From Azospirillum thiophilum (GTDB taxonomy: Bacteria; Pseudomonadota; Alphaproteobacteria; Azospirillales; Azospirillaceae): 64,000 bases of DNA. Shown here piece by piece: positions 15,152 to 23,631 of this stretch (position 1 is its first letter; each line of letters starts with the position of its first letter). The position numbers were made by a program, and so were the translations under genes. Under the pieces are notes generated by a model. That model was not told where the DNA came from, made no database searches, and worked only from the letters and a program-made list of their open reading frames with translations. Location of the stretch: NCBI RefSeq assembly GCF_001305595.1, contig NZ_CP012402.1:1013001-1077000 (forward strand), given 5' to 3'.

Positions 15152-15167
15152 TGTGGCGCAGGCCACA
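15152..15167. promoter_or_regulatory. CRP-like box 7, before the 14743-15081 gene
   Basis: TGTGG-CGCAGG-CCACA, a perfect inverted repeat of TGTGG, 70 bases from the ATG at 15081 on the minus strand. It lies 212 bases before the divergent TRAP gene, so it is more likely to serve the small exported protein. Confidence 0.55.
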
Positions 15168-15379
15168 TTCCGGAACCGGAATGCCAGACGGCTACCGCTG
15201 GTAACGGCCGGACAAGCCTGAATTTTTCCGCATTCCACACAGGAGGTTTGACGGATCGCACGGATACGGTGAACCTTTGGGCATCGAACGGGCGGGAGCC
15301 ATGCTCTCCGCCCTTCACCCGACCGGCCGAAGGCCGACGGGCGCCGTGATCGGCCAACAACAGGGAGCTTCCGAACATC

Positions 15380-16390
15380 ATGACCGCTGAAACGCTGCGC
15401 TGCCGTCTCGTCGCCCGGATGGCAGGCCCGGTCGTCGCCAGCCTGCTGGGCCTTGGCGTCGCGGCCGGCCCGCTGGCCGCCGCCGCCGAGACCTGGGACA
15501 TGCCGACCCCCTACCCGGACACGAACCTGCACACCATCGTGGTGAAGCAGTTCGCCGACGACGTGAAGGCGGCGACCGGCGGCAAGATCCAGATCACCGT
15601 CCATTCCAACGGCTCGCTGGTTCGCCATCCCGAGATCAAGCGGGCCGTCCAGTCCGGACAGGCCCAGGTGGGCGAGGTGCTGATCAGTTCCTGGGCCAAC
15701 GAGGATCCGCTCTACGGCCTCGATTCCGTTCCCTTCCTCGCCACCGACTTCCAGGCGTCGCGCAGGCTCTATGACGTCTCCAAGCCCTATCTGGAGAAGA
15801 AGCTGGAGCGCCAGCGCCTGAAGCTGCTCTACTCGATCCCGTGGCCGCCGCAGGGCCTGTACGTGAAGGACGAGATCCAGACGGTCGAGGGGCTGAAGGG
15901 GCAGAAGTTCCGCGCCTACAACCCCGCCACCACCCGGATCGCCGAGCTGAGCGGCGCCATCCCGGTGAAGATCGAGGCGGCCGAGGTCGCGCAGGCCTTC
16001 GGCACCGGCATCGTCACCGCCATGATGACCTCGGCCGCCACCGGCGTCGACACCAAGGCGTGGGACTTCGTGAAGGTCTATTACGATGTCCAGGCCTGGC
16101 TGCCGCGCAACATGGTCTTCATCAACGCCGACGTGTGGAAGGGGCTGGACGCCGCCACCCAGAAGGCGGTGCAGGACGCCGCAGCCAAGGCCGAGGCCGC
16201 CGGCTGGGCCGACTGGGAGAAGAAGACCTCCGACCTGAACAAGACCATGGCCGGCAACGGCATGAAGGTGCTGCCGCCGTCGGACAAGCTGAAGGAAGGC
16301 CTGTCGGCCATCGGCAAGACCATGACCGAGGAATGGACCAAGGCCGCCGGCGCCGACGGCGAGGCCATCGTCGCGGCTTACCGCAAGTAG
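15380..16390 (+). CDS. dctP: TRAP transporter substrate-binding protein, DctP family
   Basis: A 336-residue periplasmic binding protein, the usual length for DctP. Residues 1-36 form a long signal peptide ending AAA. Family landmarks include TWDMPTPYPDTNLHT at the mature start, GKIQITVHSNGSLV, an RAVQSGQAQVGEVLISSW segment, and the Arg-containing GQKFRAYNPATTRIAEL that normally clamps a carboxylate. It would deliver a carboxylate to the two membrane subunits encoded next. The operon continues with pxpB and pxpC, so the substrate may be pyroglutamate, a related lactam or a precursor. Confidence 0.93.
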   Translation: MTAETLRCRLVARMAGPVVASLLGLGVAAGPLAAAAETWDMPTPYPDTNLHTIVVKQFADDVKAATGGKIQITVHSNGSLVRHPEIKRAVQSGQAQVGEVLISSWANEDPLYGLDSVPFLATDFQASRRLYDVSKPYLEKKLERQRLKLLYSIPWPPQGLYVKDEIQTVEGLKGQKFRAYNPATTRIAELSGAIPVKIEAAEVAQAFGTGIVTAMMTSAATGVDTKAWDFVKVYYDVQAWLPRNMVFINADVWKGLDAATQKAVQDAAAKAEAAGWADWEKKTSDLNKTMAGNGMKVLPPSDKLKEGLSAIGKTMTEEWTKAAGADGEAIVAAYRK

Positions 16391-16510
16391 CCCCCAGGCC
16401 ACCGGCAGCAACCGGCACTCGCCGTCGTCTCTCATGGGGACGGTCCGGGTGCCGGGCGCCTGCCCGTCACGCCCTCTTCGCCCCGACCGACCGCAGGAGG
16501 TGGTTGCGCC

Positions 16511-17020
16511 ATGCGCACCGCACTGTCCATTCTTTACCGCACCGCCGAGATCCTGGGCGCGGTCCTGCTCGCCGCCATCGCCGTTCTGATCGTGACCCAG
16601 GTGGCAAGCCGCCTGTTCGACCGCATGGTGCCGGGTGCCGACGAGTTGGCCGGCTACTGCATGGCCGCGTCCTTCTTCATGATGCTGGGGCCGGCGCTGC
16701 GCCGCGGCGCGCATATCCGCGTCGGCGTGCTGGTGGAGCGGTTGCGCGGCGCCCCGCGGCGCGCCATGGAGCTGCTCTGCCTGGGCTTCGCCACCGCGCT
16801 CAGCGGCTATTTCGCCTGGTACTGGGCGCGCATGACCTATGATTCCTATGATTTCGGCGACCTCAGCCAGGGCGTCCTGCCGATCCCGCTGTGGATGCCG
16901 CAGTCCCTGATGGCGGTCGGGCTGGTCGTGCTGGTGATCGCCCTGGTCGACGACCTCGTGGCGGTGCTGCTGGGCCGCGAGGCCTCCTACCAGCATGCCG
17001 GCATGCAGAGCGAGGGCTGA
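16511..17020 (+). CDS. dctQ: TRAP transporter small permease, DctQ family
   Basis: A 169-residue membrane protein with four predicted helices (about 15-35, 48-70, 90-112, 132-155), the standard DctQ layout. Family features are the hydrophobic N-terminus, V-x-SRLFDRMVPGADELAGY and the central RRGAHIRVGVLVERL. AGGAGG lies upstream of the ATG. It joins the large subunit, whose gene begins 4 bases after this stop, to form the sodium-driven transporter in the inner membrane. Confidence 0.93.
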   Translation: MRTALSILYRTAEILGAVLLAAIAVLIVTQVASRLFDRMVPGADELAGYCMAASFFMMLGPALRRGAHIRVGVLVERLRGAPRRAMELLCLGFATALSGYFAWYWARMTYDSYDFGDLSQGVLPIPLWMPQSLMAVGLVVLVIALVDDLVAVLLGREASYQHAGMQSEG

Positions 17021-17023
17021 GCG

Positions 17024-18325
17024 ATGGACCAGACAACCGCATCCATCGTCGTCGTCGTGACCATGTTCCTGATGCTGGGCGCCGGCGTGTGGGTGGCTCT
17101 GGCGCTGGCCGGCGTCGGCTTCGTCGCCATGGCGCTGTTCACCGCACGGCCGGTAGGCATGGTGATGGCGACCAACATCTGGGGTGCCAGCACCTCCTGG
17201 ACGCTGACGGCATTGCCGCTGTTCATCTGGATGGGCGAGATCCTGTTCCGCACCCGCATCTCGTCCGACATGTTCAAGGGGCTGGCGCCCTGGACCGGCT
17301 GGCTGCCCGGCCGGCTGATGCATGTGAACATCATCGGCTGCTCGATCTTCGCCGCGGTGTCCGGCTCGTCGGCCGCCACCGCCGCCACCATCGGCCGCAT
17401 GACCATCCCGGAGCTGAACCGGCGCGGCTACGACCCGATGATGACCATCGGATCGCTGGCCGGCGCCGGCACGCTGGGGTTGCTGATCCCGCCCTCGATC
17501 ATCATGATCGTCTACGGCGTGGCCGCCGACGTCTCCATCGCCCGGCTGTTCATCGCCGGCGTCATTCCCGGCATCGTGCTGACCGGATTGTTCATGCTCT
17601 ATGTCGGCGGCTGGTCGCTGCTGAATCCCGGCCGGGTGCCGCCACCCGAACCGTCCCAGAGCCTGGCCGAAAAGATCCGCGACACCGGGGCGCTGATCCC
17701 GGTCGTGGCTCTGATCGCCGCGGTGCTGGGCTCCATCTATGTCGGCATCGCCACCCCGACCGAGGCCGCCGGCATCGGCGTGCTGGGCTCGCTGGTGCTG
17801 GCACTGGCGACGGGGACTCTGAACTGGGCGACCTTCCGCGACAGCCTGTTCGGCGCAGCCCATACCTCCTGCATGATCGGCTTCATCCTGGCCGGCGCGG
17901 CTTTCCTGACGGTGGCGATGGGCTACACCGGCATTCCGCGCCTGCTGGCGGAATGGATCACCTCGATGCAGTTGTCGGCCGCGGCGCTGCTGGTGGCGCT
18001 GACCGTCTTCTTCATCGTGATGGGCTGCTTCCTCGACGGCATCTCGATGGTGGTGCTGACCACCTCGGTCATCCTGCCAATGGTGCAGCAGGCGGGGATC
18101 GACCTGCTGTGGTTCGGCATCTACATCATCATCGTGGTGGAGATGGCGCAGATCACGCCGCCGGTCGGCTTCAACCTGTTCGTGCTGCAATCCATGACCG
18201 GCAGGAGCATCTTCACCATCGGCAAGGCCAGCCTGCCCTTCTTCGTGCTGATGATGGTGATGGTGGCGCTGCTGTGGATCTTCCCCGGCATGGTGTCCTG
18301 GCTGCCGTCGATGATGATCGGATAA
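17024..18325 (+). CDS. dctM: TRAP transporter large permease, DctM family
   Basis: A 433-residue protein with about a dozen hydrophobic segments. It carries the DctM hallmarks: GSSAATAATIGRM near residue 120, PELNRRGYDP, LAGAGTLGLLIPPSIIMIVYG, and VEMAQITPPVGFNLFVLQ near the C-terminus. It is the ion- and substrate-translocating subunit. It is followed after 10 bases by pxpB, so uptake and intracellular processing of the substrate are probably co-ordinated. Confidence 0.95.
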   Translation: MDQTTASIVVVVTMFLMLGAGVWVALALAGVGFVAMALFTARPVGMVMATNIWGASTSWTLTALPLFIWMGEILFRTRISSDMFKGLAPWTGWLPGRLMHVNIIGCSIFAAVSGSSAATAATIGRMTIPELNRRGYDPMMTIGSLAGAGTLGLLIPPSIIMIVYGVAADVSIARLFIAGVIPGIVLTGLFMLYVGGWSLLNPGRVPPPEPSQSLAEKIRDTGALIPVVALIAAVLGSIYVGIATPTEAAGIGVLGSLVLALATGTLNWATFRDSLFGAAHTSCMIGFILAGAAFLTVAMGYTGIPRLLAEWITSMQLSAAALLVALTVFFIVMGCFLDGISMVVLTTSVILPMVQQAGIDLLWFGIYIIIVVEMAQITPPVGFNLFVLQSMTGRSIFTIGKASLPFFVLMMVMVALLWIFPGMVSWLPSMMIG

Positions 18326-18335
18326 GGGGAAGACC

Positions 18336-19055
18336 GTGGATGTCCGTTTCACCTCCGCCGGCGACACCGCCTTCAACGTCGAGTTCGGCGAGGCCGTCGA
18401 TCGGGCGACCAACGCCCGCGTCATGGCCCTGCACGCCCGGCTGAAGGGGGCGCCCCCGCTTGGGCTGGTGGAGACGGTGCCGACCTTCCGCTCGCTGCTG
18501 GTGGTCTACGACCCGCTCACCAGCGGCCGGCGGGAGATGCAGGCCGCGGTGGAAACGGCGCTGGCCGCCGCCACGGCCGCCACGGAACCGGGACGGCTGT
18601 GGCGCCTGCCGGTCTGCTACGCTCCCGACCTCGGCCCCGACCTCGTGGAGGTGGCCGACGCCCTCGGCCTGACGGCGGAGCGGGTGGCGGCGCTGCACGG
18701 CTCGTCCGAGTATTTCGTCTACATGCTGGGCTTCATGCCCGGCTTCGGCTACATGGGCGACCTCGTGCCGGAATTGGAACGGCCACGACGGACCGAGCCG
18801 AGGCTGCGGGTTCCCGCCGGCTCCGTCGCCATCGCCGGGCGGCTGACCACCGTCTATCCCTGGGAAAGCCCCGGCGGCTGGCACCTGATCGGCCGCTGCC
18901 CGGTGCCGCTCTACGATGCCGGCCGGACGGACCCGATCCTGCTGGCCGCCGGCGACCGCGTGCGCTTCGACCCGGTGGACCGCGCCGGCTTCGACACCAT
19001 CGCGGCGGCGGTGGATGCCAGCCAATTCGACCCCGGTCGCCTGAGGGCCGCATGA
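18336..19055 (+). CDS. pxpB: 5-oxoprolinase subunit B, KipI family
   Basis: A 239-residue cytosolic protein starting at GTG 18336, with GGGGAAG before it; an ATG at 18340 is out of frame. It has the KipI/PxpB signature GFMPGFGYMGDL near residue 130, then PRLRVPAGSVAIAG and YPWESPGGWHLIGR. With PxpA and PxpC it opens pyroglutamate to glutamate using ATP. No pxpA (LamB/YcsF type) is in the window, so the third subunit must lie elsewhere or the pair acts on another lactam. Start and stop overlap with the neighbouring pxpC. Confidence 0.93.
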   Translation: MDVRFTSAGDTAFNVEFGEAVDRATNARVMALHARLKGAPPLGLVETVPTFRSLLVVYDPLTSGRREMQAAVETALAAATAATEPGRLWRLPVCYAPDLGPDLVEVADALGLTAERVAALHGSSEYFVYMLGFMPGFGYMGDLVPELERPRRTEPRLRVPAGSVAIAGRLTTVYPWESPGGWHLIGRCPVPLYDAGRTDPILLAAGDRVRFDPVDRAGFDTIAAAVDASQFDPGRLRAA

Positions 19056-20137
19056 TGGCGGCCAATCCGACAGCTTTCCTGACGGTGGTCCGGCCCGGCC
19101 TGTTCGCGACCGTCCAGGATTTGGGCCGCTTCGGCTTCCAGGAACTGGGAATGCCGGTGGCCGGCGCGCTCGATCCGCTGGCGCTGCGGCTCGCCAATGC
19201 GCTGGTGGGGAACCCGGCCGGCAACAAGGATTGCGCCGCCGCGCTGGAGATCGCTCTGCTCGGCCCAACCCTGCGGGTCGAGGCCACGTCCGTCCGCATC
19301 GCCGCGGTCGGCCCGCTGGCGGTGGCCGTGGAGCGCGAGGGACAGGCATTGCAACCGCTGGAACCCCATCGCAGCCACACGCTGGTACAGGGCGACATCC
19401 TGCGGCTGGGGGCGGTCGACGGTGCGTCGGTCGCCTATCTGGCGGCGGCCGGCGGCTTCGCGCTGGAGCCGGTGATGGGCAGCCTGTCGACCTATGTGCG
19501 GGCGGGCATCGGTCCGCTCGGCGGCCGGCCGCTCGGCCAGGGCGCCCGCCTGCCGCTTGCCCGGGACGCCGCTCCCAGCGGGCCTGAAACCGGGCTGCCG
19601 CAATTGCCCGACTATGGCTCCGGGCCGTTGCGCGTCGTCCTGGGACCACAGGACGACCGCTTCACCGAAGCGGCGTTGGCAACCTTCCTGTCCACCGCCT
19701 ACCGGGTCGGCAAGCAGGCCGACCGCATGGGCCTGCGGCTGGAGGGGCCGGCGTTGATGCATCGCGGGTCGGCCGACATCCCGTCGGACGGGCTGGTCAC
19801 CGGCGCCATCCAGGTTCCGGGCAACGGCCAGCCGATCCTGCTGCTGAACGACCATCAGACCATCGGCGGCTATGCCAAGATCGCCACGGTGATCTCCGCC
19901 GACCTGCCCCGCGCCGGCCGGCTGCGCCCCGGCGACAGCCTGTCTTTCCAGGCGGTGACGGTGGAGGAGGCGGAGGCGATCCGCCGCCGACAGGAACAGG
20001 CCATCGCCGGCTGGATCGGCGCCATCCGGCCGGTACGCCCGGCCGGCGGCATCGACCTGGACGCGCTCTATGCCGAAAACCTGATCTCCGGCACCGTCGA
20101 CATCGTGAATGGCGGCAGCGACCTGCCGCTGGTGTGA
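19052..20137 (+). CDS. pxpC: 5-oxoprolinase subunit C, biotin-dependent carboxylase-like (KipA)
   Basis: A 361-residue protein whose ATG overlaps the pxpB stop (ATGA), indicating translational coupling. Family landmarks: TVQDLGRFGFQELGMPVAGALDP at the N-terminus, a GPLGGRPL loop, VLGPQDDRF, and the SxxxDRMGLRLEGP-type segment in KQADRMGLRLEGPAL, followed by SDGLVTGAIQVPGNGQPI. It partners PxpB. Linked to a TRAP importer, it probably processes an imported cyclic amide. Confidence 0.93.
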   Translation: MMAANPTAFLTVVRPGLFATVQDLGRFGFQELGMPVAGALDPLALRLANALVGNPAGNKDCAAALEIALLGPTLRVEATSVRIAAVGPLAVAVEREGQALQPLEPHRSHTLVQGDILRLGAVDGASVAYLAAAGGFALEPVMGSLSTYVRAGIGPLGGRPLGQGARLPLARDAAPSGPETGLPQLPDYGSGPLRVVLGPQDDRFTEAALATFLSTAYRVGKQADRMGLRLEGPALMHRGSADIPSDGLVTGAIQVPGNGQPILLLNDHQTIGGYAKIATVISADLPRAGRLRPGDSLSFQAVTVEEAEAIRRRQEQAIAGWIGAIRPVRPAGGIDLDALYAENLISGTVDIVNGGSDLPLV

Positions 20138-20161
20138 CGCGCGACCTGCGGTTTGCAGTCT

Positions 20162-20266
20162 GCCCCCTCCCCAACCCTCCCCCGCCTTTGGCGGTGGAGG
20201 GGGCTGCCGCCGCTCCGCACGAGGCCCCCTCTCCCGCGGAACGCGGGGGAGGGCTGGGGAGGGGGC
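20162..20266. repeat. GC-rich palindromic intergenic element
   Basis: Two 24-base arms (20162-20185 and 20243-20266) are inverted copies with one mismatch, enclosing a second pair (GAGGGGGC against GCCCCCTC). Such C-rich mosaic palindromes are common between genes in alphaproteobacteria. It follows pxpC and may act as a terminator in RNA. Together with the AT-rich stretch to 20470 it fills the 333-base gap 20138-20470. Confidence 0.7.
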
Positions 20267-20322
20267 GTAAGGCTTGGACAGGGCATGACGCGAAAAGAGG
20301 CATGTGCTTACGAATGCCGCCC

Positions 20323-20448
20323 AAAACGGCAGCAGTATCATCTGGATGCAAATCGCCCGAGAGTAAAATATCATATTAAGTTATTGATTTATATAGTATA
20401 GTCCAAAAACGGCATGCGCTTTGCTATCTAACCATCCGTAAAACGGCA
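20323..20448 (+). promoter_or_regulatory. Three direct AAAACGGCA repeats and AT-rich promoter region
   Basis: AAAACGGCA occurs at 20323-20331, 20406-20414 and 20440-20448, upstream of the ABC operon that starts at 20471. Between the first two lies a strikingly AT-rich stretch (about 20366-20403) with TTGATT and TATAGT that could be promoter elements. The repeats look like an operator for an unknown regulator; the GntR protein at the operon end (27427) is one candidate. Confidence 0.4.
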
Positions 20449-20470
20449 ACGCGGAACGGACGGTGCAGCC

Positions 20471-21589
20471 ATGGTCGGAGCCTCGCCAAGCAGTCAGTCG
20501 GCCCAGCGCGGGCAGACCCTCCTCCTCGACGGGATCACCCAGCGCTACGGCAACACGCTGGCCGTGAACGACGTGACGCTCGACATCAAGGGCGGCGAAC
20601 TGGTCGCCCTGCTCGGGCCGTCGGGCTGCGGGAAGACGACGCTGCTGCGGATCATCGCCGGCTTCATGGCCCAGACCAAGGGCAACGTCATCGTCGGCGG
20701 CGAGGCCATCGACGGGCTGCCGCCCAACCGCCGCGCCGTCGGCATCGTCTTCCAGAACTACGCGCTGTTTCCGCATATGACGGTGGCCGAGAACGTCGCC
20801 TACGGGCTGGACGCCCGCGGCGTCGACCGCGCCACCCAGCGCAGCGAGGCGCAGCGCATGCTGGATCTGGTGAAGCTCGGCCATCTCGGCGACCGCATGC
20901 CGCGCCAGTTGTCCGGCGGGCAGCAGCAGCGCGTGGCGCTGGCCCGCGCGCTGGCGGTCAACCCGTCGATCCTGCTGCTGGACGAACCCTTCGCCGCGCT
21001 GGACAAGAACCTGCGGCTCGACATGCAGATCGAAGTGAAGCGCATCCAGCGCCTGTCCGGCATCACCACCATCCTGGTCACCCACGACCAGGAGGAGGCG
21101 CTGTCGATGGCCGACCGCGTCGCGGTGCTGAGCCAGGGCCGGCTGGAGCAGTTCTCGCCGCCGACCGACATCTACGATGCACCCGACAGCCTGTTCGTCA
21201 ACACCTTCGTCGGCTCCGCCAACCTGCTGGGCGGCGTGCTGGTCGAGGGCGGCCGCGACGGCGGCACGGTCCGGCTCGATGCCGGCGGCATCATCGAGAC
21301 CCGCGCGCCCAAGGGCGACGTCCGTCCCGGCGGCCGCGTCACCGTCTGCCTGCGACCCGAGCATCTGCGCGTCGATCCCGCCGCAGCCGGCGCCGACGCC
21401 CTGAACGGCGTGGTCGAGATGGGGCTGCCGCTGGGCGCCACGGTCGTCCACGAGGTGCGCATCGCCGACGGGTCCGCGGTGAAGGTGTCCGAGCCGCGCA
21501 TCGACCGCGCCGCCCTGTTCGCCCCCGGTACGCCGGTGCGGCTCGCCCCGGTCGCCCCCCGCCTCGCCTCGGTCTTCGCCGCGGCCTGA
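20471..21589 (+). CDS. Polyamine-type ABC transporter ATPase, PotA-like
   Basis: A 372-residue ATPase. Walker [10 protein letters not shown] (about residues 53-61), signature LSGGQQQR, Walker [13 protein letters not shown] and the switch His in LVTHDQEEA are all intact, and a TOBE domain fills the C-terminal third. It energises uptake through the permeases at 22758 and 23632. Sequence alone does not set the substrate: this family covers spermidine, putrescine, iron, thiamine and many amines. Position before an amidase and a transthyretin-like protein hints at a nitrogenous compound. Confidence 0.93.
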   Translation: MVGASPSSQSAQRGQTLLLDGITQRYGNTLAVNDVTLDIKGGELVALLGPSGCGKTTLLRIIAGFMAQTKGNVIVGGEAIDGLPPNRRAVGIVFQNYALFPHMTVAENVAYGLDARGVDRATQRSEAQRMLDLVKLGHLGDRMPRQLSGGQQQRVALARALAVNPSILLLDEPFAALDKNLRLDMQIEVKRIQRLSGITTILVTHDQEEALSMADRVAVLSQGRLEQFSPPTDIYDAPDSLFVNTFVGSANLLGGVLVEGGRDGGTVRLDAGGIIETRAPKGDVRPGGRVTVCLRPEHLRVDPAAAGADALNGVVEMGLPLGATVVHEVRIADGSAVKVSEPRIDRAALFAPGTPVRLAPVAPRLASVFAAA

Positions 21590-21654
21590 CCCTCCCTTCA
21601 CCTGCCCATTCCTCCCCTCCGCCTTTTTCCCTCCCCACCCGACAGGAGTGATCG

Positions 21655-22701
21655 ATGCTGCTGACCCGCCGCACGCTGATGCAGACGGCCCTGACGCTTG
21701 GCGCCATGCACGCCTTTCCCGGCCTGACCTGGGCGCAGGCCCGCCCGCTGGTCTTCGCGACCTTCACCGGCAGCTGGGAGGAAGCCCACAAGGCCGTCCT
21801 CGTCCCCGCCTTCCGCAAGGCGACCGGCAACGCCGACATGGTGCTCGACCCGATGCTGTCGGTCGACCAGATCGCCAAGGTGAACGCGGCGAAGAACAAC
21901 CCGCCGATCGACGTCATGCTGCATGATCCGGGGCCCGCGCTGCAGGCCATCGCCCAGGATCTGGTCGAGCCTTATCCGGTGGAGAAGAGCGCCTACTACA
22001 GGGACCTGATCCCGGCGGCACAGGTGCCGATGGGGCCGGCGCCCTTCTTCCAGGTGGTCGGCATCACCTACAACCCGGAAACGGTGAAGACGCCCCCGAC
22101 CTCCTGGGCCGACCTGTGGAAGCCGGAATTCAAGGGCCGCGTCGGCATCACCAACCTGAACTCGACGCTCGGCACCGGCTTCATGGTCGAACTCGCCAAG
22201 ATGCATGGCGGGTCGGAGACCAACATCGACCCGGCCTTCAAGGCACTGGAGGCGCTGCGCCCCAGCCTCGCCGCGGTCGCCGCCAATCCGGGCCAGCTCG
22301 CCACCCTGTTCCAGCAGGGCCAGATCGACATCTCCCCCGGCAACTTCAACGCCATCCAGATCCTGAAGGCGCGCGGCGTCCCGGTCGAGTTCGTCATCCC
22401 GAAGGAAGGCGCCATCGCCTTCAAGACCACCATCCACATCGTCAAGAACTCCCCCAACAAGGAGCTGGCCTTCAAGCTGATCGAGGCGGCGCTGTCGCCG
22501 GAGGTCCAGGCCCAGCTGATGGACGAACCGTTCCTGATCGTTCCGACCAACACCAAGGTCGCGATCAAGGGCGAACTCGCCAAGACGCTGGCCAAGGACC
22601 ATGCCGAGATCGCGAAGAAGTTCGTGTTCCAGGACTGGGCCAAGATCAACGAGCAGCGCAGCGCCTGGATCGAACGCTTCAACCGCGAAATCCGGGTGTG
22701 A
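21655..22701 (+). CDS. ABC transporter periplasmic binding protein, PotD/extracellular family 1
   Basis: A 348-residue exported protein. The N-terminus LLTRRTLMQTALTLG looks like a Tat signal (twin Arg), with cleavage near residue 27. The mature part has family 1 features: LVFATFTGSWEEAHKAVLVPAF, then MLSVDQIAKVNAAKNNPPIDVML and TYNPETVKTPPTSWADLWKPEFKG. It would capture the substrate for the permeases encoded just downstream. Similarity in flavour is to binding proteins for polyamines and small organic cations. Confidence 0.92.
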   Translation: MLLTRRTLMQTALTLGAMHAFPGLTWAQARPLVFATFTGSWEEAHKAVLVPAFRKATGNADMVLDPMLSVDQIAKVNAAKNNPPIDVMLHDPGPALQAIAQDLVEPYPVEKSAYYRDLIPAAQVPMGPAPFFQVVGITYNPETVKTPPTSWADLWKPEFKGRVGITNLNSTLGTGFMVELAKMHGGSETNIDPAFKALEALRPSLAAVAANPGQLATLFQQGQIDISPGNFNAIQILKARGVPVEFVIPKEGAIAFKTTIHIVKNSPNKELAFKLIEAALSPEVQAQLMDEPFLIVPTNTKVAIKGELAKTLAKDHAEIAKKFVFQDWAKINEQRSAWIERFNREIRV

Positions 22702-22710
22702 GGCATCGGC

Positions 22711-22737
22711 TGCCCTCTCCCGGAGCGGGAGAGGGCA
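22711..22737. terminator. Perfect 12-bp hairpin between binding-protein and permease genes
   Basis: TGCCCTCTCCCG is followed by GAG and then its exact reverse complement. The hairpin starts 9 bases after the binding-protein stop and ends 20 bases before the permease ATG. There is no T-run. Such hairpins typically protect the 3' end of the abundant binding-protein message and reduce permease expression. Confidence 0.6.
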
Positions 22738-22757
22738 TCTCAAGAGGAGACACTCCC

Positions 22758-23615
22758 ATGGCCGCGACGCTGCGCAACGTCACCACCTACGATCTGAAGC
22801 TCGCGGCCCCGCTGGCGGCGGGCTTCGCCGTCTTCTTCGTCACGCCGCTGGTCATCCTGCTGGCGCTGAGCTTCCAGACCGATCCGCAGGGCGGGCATTT
22901 CGGACTGACCCAGTACGTCAATTTCCTCGGCGACAGTTTCAGCCTCGGCGTGCTGGGATCGACGCTGTGGCTGGGGGTGAAGGTCACGGCGCTGACGCTG
23001 CTGCTGGGATATCCGGTGGCGTGGCTGCACCAGCGCTCCCCCGGCTGGGCCAAGGGCGTCATCATGCTGCTGGTGCTGCTGCCGCTGCTGACCAGCGTGG
23101 TGGTGCGGACCTTCGCCTGGGTGGTCATCCTCGGGCGGCAGGGCATCGTCAACGCCTCGCTGCTCGGGCTCGGGCTGATCGACACGCCGCTGAAGCTGCT
23201 CTACACCGAAGGCGGCGTGGTGGTGGCGCTGGCCCAGGTGCAGATGCCGCTGATGGTGCTGCCGCTGATCACCGCGCTCGGCCGCATCGACCCCAATCTC
23301 GCCGATGCCTCCTCGGTGCTGGGGGCCGGACACTGGCGGACCTTCCGCAAGGTGATCCTGCCGCTGTCGCTGCCGGGCATCATCGCCGGCTGCCTGCTGA
23401 CCTATGCCGCCGCCATCACCGCCTTCATCACGCAGAGCCTGATCGGCGGCGGGCAGATGCTGTTCATGCCGATGTACATCTACCAGCAGGCCTCCACCCT
23501 GCAGAACTGGCCCTTCGCCGCCGCGATCTCCGTCATCTTCCTGGTCGCGGTGCTGGTGGTGGTGTCGATCTTCAACGTGCTGGGCCGCCTGTCGCGCGGC
23601 TACACCAACGCCTGA
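22758..23615 (+). CDS. ABC transporter permease, PotB-like
   Basis: A 285-residue inner-membrane protein with about six helices. The start at 22758 follows GAGGAG. The EAA loop, which contacts the ATPase, is near residues 180-200 (LADASSVLGAGHWRTFRKVILP). It pairs with the next permease, whose gene begins 16 bases on. Confidence 0.93.
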   Translation: MAATLRNVTTYDLKLAAPLAAGFAVFFVTPLVILLALSFQTDPQGGHFGLTQYVNFLGDSFSLGVLGSTLWLGVKVTALTLLLGYPVAWLHQRSPGWAKGVIMLLVLLPLLTSVVVRTFAWVVILGRQGIVNASLLGLGLIDTPLKLLYTEGGVVVALAQVQMPLMVLPLITALGRIDPNLADASSVLGAGHWRTFRKVILPLSLPGIIAGCLLTYAAAITAFITQSLIGGGQMLFMPMYIYQQASTLQNWPFAAAISVIFLVAVLVVVSIFNVLGRLSRGYTNA

Positions 23616-23631
23616 CCCCGGGGAGGCAGCC

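Noticed and set aside
14717..18424. 1235-codon minus-strand open frame across the TRAP genes
   Set aside because: It is antisense to dctPQM, has His/Gln/Arg-rich low-complexity translation typical of shadow frames in GC-rich DNA, and runs through clear genes on the other strand.
20162..20266. Insertion-sequence terminal inverted repeats
   Set aside because: Only about 57 bases lie between the arms, with no transposase and no target duplication.
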